This document shows positions 1 to 10,700 of a stretch of DNA of 64,000 bases, in pieces. The notes under the pieces are model-generated. The model saw nothing but the letters and a program-made list of their open reading frames with translations. It had not been told where the DNA came from and ran no database searches. The position numbers and the translations under genes were made by a program. The first letter of the stretch is position 1. Each line of letters starts with the position of its first letter. The stretch is from Aspidiotus rigidus. Its lineage: Eukaryota; Arthropoda; Insecta; Hemiptera; Diaspididae. The stretch spans positions 12,462,001 through 12,526,000 of the forward strand of contig JAVHKY010000052.1 in the NCBI GenBank assembly GCA_035079385.1, read 5' to 3'.

Positions 1-24
1 TTGTTTAGTCACTATCACTCATCA

Positions 25-399
25 TCACCTTTTGGAGAAATTCCGCACAGCAGGGTATATTCCGCCTTTATTGGCAAATAACGCGGTTTGTTCGTCGCTA
101 CTGTGTTCCTGTGTATCAAAACCTTTTTTGCAGGTTTGCAACGTAAAGCTCTGTTTACAACAATGATTGATATTTGCTAAACTGAACTCGTTGAAGACAA
201 TTTTTGAAGTATTTAGACAACATTTCTCACATAAAAAGGGGTTACATTTTTCGGCACAAAATGGAAAGTAGAAAGTCACAAAAAAAATAGTCGTTTTGCA
301 CGAAAAAAAAACTAATTGGGCTTTTATTAAAACTTTCACGAAAAAATAAGAAAATACAACGAAATCAGTGAGAAGTGAACAAAGAAAAACACCTATCAA
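25..399 (-). CDS. Uncharacterised cysteine-rich reading frame
   Basis: Open frame of 124 codons that I do not recognise. It starts with a hydrophobic stretch (about residues 1-45), followed by clustered cysteines (FCAEKC, CEKCC, HCC, TCKK) and a C-terminal NKGGIYPAVRNF segment. That tail loosely recalls the 'GGL-x-x-P' tail of some DNA-transposon proteins, but the likeness is weak. It lies upstream of a MULE fragment on the same strand. It may be a transposon scrap or a chance frame in AT-rich DNA. Confidence 0.2.
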   Translation of the reverse strand: MIGVFLCSLLTDFVVFSYFFVKVLIKAQLVFFSCKTTIFFVTFYFPFCAEKCNPFLCEKCCLNTSKIVFNEFSLANINHCCKQSFTLQTCKKGFDTQEHSSDEQTALFANKGGIYPAVRNFSKR

Positions 400-525
400 C
401 AGAAAAAGAGGAATAATATTAAGTGTGTGGAACGAAAAAAATTAGATACAATAATTGTAATCAATAAATTTAGTTGAAAAATGTCTATCTAATACGATAC
501 ATACGAATAATTGATGAAAAATCAT

Positions 526-717
526 TTACATAACGAGCAGAGCTCGTTTCGCCGAACTTGGTCGACCCCTCGTTCTTTTTTGGCCCAGTAGAACGACTTT
601 GGCGGCGGGAAATGCAGAGACGACTTTCAGTCGAATCTGAATACCCAGCACGTGCTTACCTTTACTTATTTTGAGGAACAGCGGACCCGTGCAGGAAGAA
701 GCCGAAAAATTCGCCAT
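526..717 (-). pseudogene. MULE-type transposase C-terminus with SWIM finger, remnant
   Basis: Sixty-three residues resembling the SWIM zinc-finger tail of insect Mutator-like (MULE) proteins: a PLFLK core, a KHVLGI helix, then LGQKRTRGRP and a basic end. The SWIM pattern CxC...CxH is broken. The second cysteine reads glycine (CTG) and the CKH cysteine also reads glycine (GKH), so metal binding is lost. No catalytic domain is attached. The N-terminal side runs into a perfect palindrome at 701-751. A related tail lies at 3690-3960, showing the family is multicopy here. Confidence 0.6.
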
Positions 718-751
718 GTTTATAACTTATAAACATGGCGAATTTTTCGGC
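701..751. repeat. Perfect 51-bp palindrome
   Basis: Two 25-bp arms (701-725 and 727-751) are exact reverse complements around one base at 726. Each arm includes AAACATGGCGAATTTTTC or its complement. One arm is the start of the MULE/SWIM remnant, so the palindrome probably arose by local inverted duplication or hairpin repair. Confidence 0.95.
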
Positions 752-1707
752 TAATTATAACTATCGCCCAAATACCAAAGTGCGTTCCTTTGAAGGGACC
801 ATTATTATATTAGCATGTGTTTCGCACAGATTTACGTTTATTAAGTGACTATTCTCTCCAAATTCATTTTTATGTTTTATTGAAATAAATGTAGGCTTTT
901 TGGGATTAATATGTTGAGTCTTATTTTGCGATGAATAGATGGGATCATTGAGAGTAGGAGGGTGTGCGGGATGTGACAGAGATGATCTTTGATTATTACT
1001 TTTAGACGTGAATTTCTATGGGATATTGTCTTGAATATTGTCCAACGGTTGAATGCAAATTGCTATCATTTTGTGGTAGAGTTATTAAGGAATTTCTTAT
1101 TGTCTCATAGTTTCAGTCCATCACCTAACAACAGTTTTTAGTTTTGTTTCTCCATTGGTTTTACTTTATTTTTAGTTGCACTCCTTTTCCTTTAGTTTTG
1201 TTTGGTTGAGTGATTACATGGCTGATCTGTTATCAGTCTTGATTGCATCAATAGATAAGGCGTAGCTCCAATGATCCACCCCAGAAATCAAACTTCGCTG
1301 CAGAAGAAAAAGTTTTTCTTCTTTCTTTTTCTTGTGTCTGAATAGATCGATGGTCTACTTGAAATGGTACCTACGCATCTGTAATAGGGTCTCCTCTTGC
1401 TCTCTGCTACACTGAGCTAGTAGTCCATGCGTATTGGGCAAATTGGAGAGTTGTTAACGCCTTGAGAGGATCTATGATATTCCTGAATTTCATTATGGGC
1501 AGATTAGTCTCTTTTGCTTTTGTCTAAGACTCCTTCCAGAAATGCATGATGTGCAAATTACTATGGAGAATTATATAGTATAAATATAGGTGTTTGTTGA
1601 TTGGCTTGTGACCCTGTTGTGTCGGTTATGTCACGAATACATAATTTGTATTTTATTAGCAAACTACAACATCTCACGCTCATATACTTAATTTTCTGCA
1701 ATTATAG
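752..1707. other. No gene recognised; probably intron of the SLC17 gene
   Basis: AT-rich DNA without convincing coding sequence or a clear repeat. I looked for an upstream SLC17 exon (transmembrane segments ending in a glycine-rich RVxEG motif) and did not find one. It ends in a splice acceptor just before 1708. Confidence 0.5.
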
Positions 1708-1795
1708 AGTTCATTCTTTCCTGCCATTATGGTCCTGCTGTCAAAATGGATCCCACCGCAAAAACGTGCCCAAGCGTTAACAATTGCATTCAGTG
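1708..1795 (+). CDS. SLC17 exon (first seen in window)
   Basis: Follows acceptor TATAG at 1703-1707 and ends in AGTG before donor GTAAG at 1796. Encodes FFPAIMVLLSKWIPP and the following cytosolic helix, phase 1 at its end. Intron 1796-1861 is only 66 bp, which is why one open frame appears to run through it. Confidence 0.88.
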
Positions 1796-4700
1796 GTAAG
1801 TTTATTCTCTGTTATAATCATTCTGTTTTTGCGTTAATACATTTTCATTCTTCTTCAACAGGTATGAGCATGGGCACATTACTTGGGTTCCCACTATCTG
1901 GATTTTTGGCATCTACTGAGTATGGTTGGCCGTCTATTTTCTATGTTACTGGTGGCATAGGAATATTATGGGTTATTATTTGGTTGTGGATTGGAGCAAG
2001 TTCACCAAGTGGCCATCGTTTCATTTCAGACAATGAACATCATTACATTAGGACATCTCTGACAAACATCCATACTGAAGAAAAGGTTTACTGATATTTT
2101 CTTCAATACATCTTCCTCAAAATCATTTTTACAAATGAAAGATTTTCCAAGTCATAGACCTTAATGCTTGCAGCTCGCAATGATCATAGGAAATAACCTT
2201 GCACTAGGGAATAGTCTGGGAAAGAGCGTAAATGCCATCGGAACCGAAAATGAGGTTTTCATTGATCCTATATACTCGTATTTAGAGTCACGACAATACG
2301 ATTTTCGTGCTCTATTATGTCTCATTGATATTTTTGTGGTACATACACTCTTTTCCAGGACAGAGAAAACGTTTATATCGCGTTCGAGAACCTCATTTTA
2401 ACCGCTCTCCTGAATAATTTTGTTATTGGCACTTACGCTCTTTCCCACAAACAGCCTTCAAATATTGTTCTTTTTCTGTTTGGTGCTGTTATCACCCTTT
2501 TCAACAATGCATATCTCTGTAAAGTCTTGCTCTTTTTGTAGGTACTTCGCTTATCACCTGTTTATTATATATGTATGTATCTATGTGCTATGAGCATTAC
2601 CTACTCTCAAGTACAGTTTTGTTGAAGGTGTGGTGGTAAATCTGATTGAAAGGAGGAAAATGCAAGAAAGAAATTAACTGTCATAGCAATCCGAGTGCAA
2701 TTGTATCACATTGTCTGGAAAAACTTGATTCTGTCCGCGACAAGCCATTGCTTTCTTTAGGGTTACACTGCTGAGCGCCAAGAGGTGTAGATAATTTATT
2801 GATCTATAATCCATGGTTGGAAGTAAATTTTTTGAGAACCAGTGGCTATTGAGAACGCTTATTTACTGACACACGGCTGGTAAAAGGTTTTCTAATATGT
2901 TTTGGTTTTTCTTTCACTTCACAGTACAGCCTCTGCCCTTCTTGTTCATTGATCAATAAAAAGGCTCTCAAAATGTTTCCGTTCATTGTTCATTGATCAA
3001 TGAAAGTGCACACAAAAGTTGTGTTCAATTTACCCTGACTTCAGTCACTACTTTTAGACTCGGTGTCAAGTTGAGGAGGTTCTATTTGTGCTTCACCTTG
3101 GCAAGTGACGTCATAGATGACATCACAAATTTCAACACCGATGCATGTTCATTTTACAAAACAAAAGGAAGTGTCAGAAGGTGTAACACAGTGTTACCCT
3201 AGCTCCAGAGGTGGGTTTGATCTTGGTGTTGGGTACTAATGTCACTCAAGTTTTTCAAAACCCCAAATTTTGAGAAATATAACGCAACTAATGTGTTTCC
3301 TTTCAGAGATTATCAAAGATCCCACTATACATTTATCAGCCCGAAATAAAAATCTGAAACCTCGAAAAAAATAATGTATAATAGCAGTAGATTTATGCAA
3401 TAAACGAAATGATAAATGTTACACAAAATCAAAAATGTCTCCCCATAAAAAATTTTTTACAACCGCAATATTAATTGGTAGACCGAATGAAATAAAGACG
3501 AATGAAATATTAATATCATATAAGTTTGAGGACGGTAGTACTTTCGATAAAAAAATTGTATCATATACACCTTTAAAAGAAGCTTGAGGACGGTAGTACC
3601 TACCCGAAAAATAATATATACTCGTACCATATGTACTTATTACTATACATAGTATGAAGTAATACAAAGACGGAGTAAAAAAAAACTATTGAATAATCAA
3701 GGCTCTTGCAGCTTTGGCTGGTCGTCCGCGTTTTCGTTTCTAACCGATCGGTATGTTTTTGGCTTCTATCGTGACCTCAACCTCCTTCCGCCGAATCTTC
3801 ATACCCAAAGCAAGCTCATATTGGTAGCGGTTGACGAACAGTGGACAGGAACATGTAACTGATGTTGAATCCACAGATATTTGCCAAATCTCTTGTGTCC
3901 ACACCTTAAAATCGTTGAAACTGGACCACTTTCCGACTCGACACTTTGCAAGATGTCTGGTCGTTATGAGTACATTAAACTTCGAAGAAGAGGCGAAGTA
4001 TTGAGTGCATCCGTTAGCTCAGGTTGCAGAACCGGCACATTTTGAACTGCCCATTGATACGCTTCTGTCCACACTGCAAGAGAGATAGAACGTTCTTCGG
4101 TAAACAACAGACAGTTATAGGATGAGGGATTCCGGCGTTCCGACGAGTTCTGTGCGATGTCGGCAGCACAAGTGAGAAATTGTCCCACTGGATGTCTCTC
4201 CCTCAATGTGTTCTCTCGCTTGATGACTGAGTTGGTCCCTTTCGGTAATATTTCGGGCAAATATTCACATATTTCGTTTAAACCTACTATTAATTTGTGT
4301 ACAAGTTCTTTCGGGATACTGCCTTTAAATATCGCCATGACAGATCATTTTTTCGGTCACTTATACTTCGTTTAAACGTATATCATTTCGGGCTGTTTAT
4401 TAGTCCTCCTAAATAAATATGCATGCAACAAAGGCGCTTGGGTTTCAGGAAAATGTGGTAATTTGGAGCAAGTATGATTGAATATTTGAGCCTTCTGACA
4501 AAATAAATACATTTTACACAAAAATCTAACCCCTTTGATCACGGCTAGCCAATATCAGAGAAACAATTTTTCTGTAATATTATTCATTGTCGAGCTCTTC
4601 CCTTTTACAGAAGTAAGTCATGAAACACACTGTGAGTACATCATCCTGAACCACTCCTATCGTACAACATATATTGATTTGAAATCCATAGTGCAGGCCT

Positions 4701-7700
4701 GGGCAACCTCCGACCCGCGTGATCTCAAAAATGGCCCGCGAAGAAATTTCAAAAAATGCACAAAATTGTTATTATTTGTAATCACCGCGCAGAAAAGACA
4801 CTTATAGAAAAATAATTATTGTACGACTCGCTTAATTATTTTTGAAACGCTCATGTGGCCCTTAACTCGAAAAAGGTTAACCAGGGCTGCCATAGTTTGA
4901 ATATTTTGTTTAATTTTTCTTGCAGAAATTGAAAACTCCATGGAAATACGTACTTACCTCTGCTCCTGCATGGGCCATTAATATTGTGCATTTTGGACAA
5001 AATTGGGGATATTTTACGCTTCTTACCGAAATACCACATTATATCCATTCTGTTTTGAAAGTAAAAATAGAAGAGGTGAGTAAAACTTGAACTTTATCTT
5101 GTTTGGTTTCTTTTCTCTCTTTGGAGCAGGCAGCGCTAAAGTCGCACCTTTGGAAGAACGAATTTTACACACCAACACATTGATTCTATGTAGAACACAT
5201 TCTAGATTCTCCATTTTTCTTATCAAACAATGCTAGCGATTCTATGATTTGCCGATCCAACTACATTTTAGGTTTTCAGACTTTTATTTTGTGTGCAGAG
5301 CTACTTATCTCGCCGTGGGTAAAATGTTATAATTTCATTAAGTTTGTATTGAGAAATAAGAATTAGTAATTTTATACCACTTTTTCAGTTTTCATATTCC
5401 AATAAGTAGGGCTCTATACAATTATTTTTTCCCAGTTAAATCTCAAATATTTGACTCTCAGAAAATTGCACCAGAACTTGTTATGCGGTCAAATAGGCAT
5501 TATTCACGTCTAATCGTCAAGTAGCCTAACTGTACAAATTACAATTTAAGGGCAAATGAAGAAAGTCCCATTGAAGCTCTAAATTTGTGTTCTGACTTTG
5601 TTCATAGCAGCGGATACATAATTTACAACAAAGCAGACTAGATAGTTTTCTTCTTCCTAAAGTACAGTGATTAGCATTTACATACATGTGTAGTACACAT
5701 AGTACTGTAACAAATATAAAAGAAGTTGAAATTTTGAACTCATTACGAGTATTGCAAGTTCGGTTTTTTGAGACAGTTGCTTTATTGAGACAAATTAGCC
5801 TTGCCCAACGCGTCCTGATTAAGCGGAATCGACTGTATACTGGACCTATAAATATACAGCATACTAGACTTGAAGTAGGCTACAAAAAGAGGCGAACAAG
5901 TGGCCTGAAATGACGTACACCAGACTTATACTAGGCTATGAAAGACGGCTAACTCTACCCCCACCCCCATTCCGAAATCCTATTATGAAGTTAGGCTTCT
6001 CCTCACCTGAAACCTGGATTGGCATCCGTACAGTTGAAAACTCCTTGTATACTAGCTTTGTGCTATAGGCTCATTTATACTAGGCTTCTGCTAAGATTGA
6101 CGAGAGAAAAAAAAAGTGGAGCATTTTGAACGTAGTAGAAAAAAAAATGTAAGATTTGCCAAAAAGTAGACGTGATAATTGTTCATAATTTTTCTTGGAA
6201 AGACGGGACAAGATTAATGTATTTTTTAGAACATAGGCTAATATGATTATAAAAGTAATCTTTACTCTGAACGTAAAGTTGATTTCTTTGTGGGCTGGAA
6301 TGGCCATACTTCCCTCTTGGACCAGTTCCTTTCGATGGGCGTAACCGAATTGAGTCCCGGGAGCGAGGGTACCTGTTTTTGATAGCCGAATTGAGTCCCA
6401 AAAGGAGGGGGGACGGTAAAATAATATCCGCATTGAGTCCCTTAGTGTCGGCGGTAGAAAACGGTAGAGTCAAAATTGAGTTCCGAAGTGTCGACGGTTC
6501 TAAGTCTGAGAAGATTAGTGAATTTGATCATTTTCCTTCGTCCTCTGCTGTAGGCAACTTGATCCCAGCTTTCTACAGTTCATGGATTTTAGTACAACAC
6601 TCATGTTCCTCTAGTATTTTGTCTTCTTACAAATAAGACGATTAAAGCTTATGAAAGAGTCTTTCGACATATTGTACATGAAATAATTAATCTCGCCTTG
6701 GAGTATGAACCCTCGGAATTGTTCGGTTCCTTCTACGCTGCACACCCTAATATTTTCATGCTCATAGATACTCTTCTTGAGGTCCAATGCGACACCTATG
6801 CCAAAATCATCGACGTTCGTAAGTTGAAGAAACGTTTAGGCAGAAGGGAAATGAGAATCATTCGCGAACTCGGGACTCAATTCGGTTGTATACCCCCGCT
6901 ACATCGTGAGTCAATTCGGTTGTGTACCGCCGGCACATGAAGACATTCCCTTTTTTTTTATCCCCGACACTACGGGACTCAATTCGGATATTATTCTACC
7001 ACAAACTCCCCCCCTTTACAACTTGGGACTCAATTCAGCATCGCCTCTTTCGATTCTGAGTAGCCTTTCAATAAAATTCACCATTGAAATAGGAGGTGGA
7101 AAAATTAATTTTCTTGATCTTAGTATTTCCATTGAAAATGGCGCCTACATTTTCGCCATTTTCAGGAAGGCAACCAGCATAGGTTTATCAATTCATGGCG
7201 CTTCTTTCTGCCCCCTCGGTGCACAAATATGCTCCCTTCAACTTTTGGATCTACCGCATAATCTCGATTCCTCTCCCAACTCACATTTTCAACAAAGGAA
7301 AAGAAAAACAAATTTTTGGCACGCGTGAATAATGAATAATATGGATAGTATCAAAATTGATATTAAGAAGTAATAAGGAAGGAAATAATGAGGAGAGATA
7401 CTGCTCTTGTGTAAACCATTTCTGTAGAGGAGAGAGAGGGGAGATTACATCATTATCAGCTGTCAATAAAGGTCAGTTTGTATCGTGTACTTGATGCTCA
7501 TTGTATTTCTTCACCTGAAATACTGCCTACATTTCTTTTTCTTGTACAATTCAACATTTTTCTTAATTAGTATCTATGGATGGGCACCAGCGAGTGAGGA
7601 CAATCGTTTCTCCCATCCTCCTCATGTTGCTTTGACTGTACTCTTTACCAGCGCGAGTTCATTGTTAGCCTCGGGTTAACTGAACCCTTTCCTCAGCGCA

Positions 7701-10700
7701 ACCACTCGATTTCGGGTAGTTGGAGTTATGTTAACCCGAGGTTAGCACTTAGCTTGTGTTTGGTAAGACTGACCTGCAGTGCTTAGGGCGTCAACACAAT
7801 GAGTTTGCGCACTAACGTACACTAATGTTTAGACCCCAGCTACCACAAAGTAAGGGCTGCCTTTTTTCCTGCCACCTTTTGCTATCTCCTTTGTACTTGC
7901 TACGAGGTTGGTCCACTAACAAAGCACTAACAAATGAACCGTGTTTAAAACTCAATTACTACTAAGTAGGGCTGTCATTTCTCTTGCCCCTCCCTCTTTT
8001 GATGACTTTGATGACTCCTTTATAATGGCTGAAAAATTGGGGCACCAACAAATCACTAATAAATGATCCGTGTGTGGACCCTGCAGTGCATTCAGGGGTA
8101 GCCAGCCAATCAAACCTCCTAAAAGACCTACCTAATCTTGAATTTTAGAACGGCGTGCTATCAGCTTTGCCATATATATGCGGATGGATATCGGCGATTT
8201 CATTTTCGTGGATTTCTCATCAAATAGAGATTAAAAGCTCTCTATCAAAAACTGTGTTACGTAAAATCTGGAATTCTATCGGTAAAATTTCAATTGTTCA
8301 TAAGAAAGCGTTGTTTATTTATGAAATGGTTAGGCTTGTACTATGATTAACTTGTGTACAGCATTATGGGGTGGTGCATTAGTTCTATTCACTCTTGGTA
8401 TGTTGAATACAAGAGACATAACTACAACTGTAGGCCTGTTAATAATCTGTATTACTCTCAATTCTGGTATATACCCCGGATTTCTAACCAGTCACGTTGA
8501 TGTATCGCCAAATTTTTGTGGAACGTTAATTGGCATTTCAAATATGCTTGGTAATACTGCGGCTATATTTGGACCACTGACTGTTGGATGGATTGTAGAT
8601 GAGCCGGTTAGTACATGTTGATTACTTTGAGGAATACACTAAAATGTATTTTCTGTTGTTTTATCTATATTTATAGATCTCTATCTACATACACAGTCTA
8701 TACACTCTCAAAGTGCTTAACAAAGCAATTTTTATAGGCTACTTTTCTGTTTGAACCGAATCTTGTTATCAAGCTTCAAGAAATGTGCTGAAGTCAAAAT
8801 GTTCTTGATACAAATGCCTGAAAGTGGAAATTCTTGCATTCCCTTTTCGGTGCTCCTTTAGTATGCGGTCTACCGCTAAAAGAAAACCTTCAGTGGTCTA
8901 CAACTAAAGAGAGTGCGGTCTACCTTCAACACGCGCATGTAGCCTACGTACAATCAACTGGCAGGGTCTAGTGACGCGAGTCGCAAAAGAGACCGTGGTG
9001 GTGATTTCCGTCCCGTAATAAGATGTAGGAAGAAGGGATGTCAAACGACACGATCTGTTCGACAGGGAAACACATAGTTTACTCTCCCTTCGGAGTATTC
9101 GTCCTTTCGCGTTTGTTATGGATAGCCGTAACTTGGAGGAACGGATTCGTCGAAGGGAAACAGGTTCTTCCTTTATACAGACCTTAATGGACGAGTGAAT
9201 TGTAAGTTGAAACTCTACGAAATCCTGGACCTTGTCTTCTTGTTTGTAATGGAAATACTTGCAGGGACCGCTGTAACTTTGACGGGTAAAAGTTCAGCGA
9301 CGGTGAACGATTGGTACAGTATATGTAGGGAGGTCTGCAGCAGCGCGTTACGATCTTGTCCTCAAATGATAGGTACGCCCGATGACCCGATTCAGATACA
9401 TGAATCAAGATTTCTAGGGAGGAGGAAGTATCACGGGTCGTATGTTGCAAGGGGATATGGACGCCGAGTCAGAGGACAGCGATGTGGAGGTCAGCAATCT
9501 AAGGAATCATGGCCGACGCATTGACGGGCCCTGGGTGTTTGGTTTGAGAAAAGGCAACGACTGCCGATATTTTTGGGTTGCAAGACGCTGCAGCGCCACA
9601 CTTATTCCTATCATCCAACGAGAATGTGCTCCAGGGTCCGTCATTCACTCGGATAAGTGGGCTTTGTACCGTTGCCTTTCGTCTTTTGGTTATCAGTATC
9701 AAACAGTGAACCAACAAAAAATTTTTGTCGACCCCGACTCCGGCGCGCACACTCGTAGCATAGAGAGGTCGTGGCTGGATGCAAAAGTGAAGATAGGTGC
9801 CTCAGGAAAATCTGCAAAGTCACCTCGATCACGTTTGTTGGCGCAATGTACAAAACTGAATATGAAATTTTTTTAGCTTTTTTACGTGAGGTGCGTAATG
9901 TTTACCGATAAAAAATTTTTGAATAATTTCGACAATTGTGCTATTATGTGCTCATTTTTTGAATAATTTCGACAGTTATACTATTATGTGCTCATTTTGA
10001 CAATACATTACAACATAAATAAGTGTACGACTTCTCCATTTTTTTCCACTTCGCATAAAATTGGTAGACCGCATACCAAAACCTAAATATCTCTTCTTTT
10101 AGCGGTAGACCGCATACTAAAGGAGCAACCCCTTTTCACTATAATATACGTACATATACCTCTGAAGAGAAAATTTTTCTGAGTCGCTCTCTCATCATCT
10201 CCCACCCTGTATAGGTGTAGTTTGAAAGTTAGAATTTTTCCAAGTCCAAAAGTCAACAAAAGAAGAGTTCAGAAGCCAAAATTTTTCTTAGTGTTTTGAT
10301 GGTCAATGTTCAAAACTTTTTCCAGTTCTGTCACCAGTGTAAGTAGCTTGACGGTTAAACATTTTCCAGTCACTCTTTTTGTACCTAGTTCAAAAGTCAT
10401 TATTTTTTCAGGTCCTCCACGTTCTATAGTTTTCTCCCCCTTTTTAAATACAGCTCGACGGACGAAAATATTCCAAGTCTCTCTCCTCTTATCCTCCTCC
10501 TCCTCCTACAATATAAAGCTGAAAATGGAATCGCATGTAACGGGTAATCTCTACCCCTACCCATTGAAATTCGATGAAATTTCAACATTATACGGGAATT
10601 ATGTCGAGGAGTGTTTTTTCCTATCCAAAATTGAATAAAGTTCACCGAAAAAGTTGAAATAAAGCTTGAAAGTTAATCGTATATGTACGTGTATTCTTGT

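Noticed and set aside
2168..2401. Possible extra SLC17 exon after 2085
   Set aside because: No hydrophobic or family motif; the proper next exon is at 4926 and joins in phase without it.
9499..9853. Two minus-strand frames opposite the Merlin transposase
   Set aside because: Shadows of the plus-strand transposase, whose motifs are clear.
10306..10638. 110-residue plus-strand frame in the SLC17 intron
   Set aside because: Serine-rich low complexity with no domain or splice context; likely chance.
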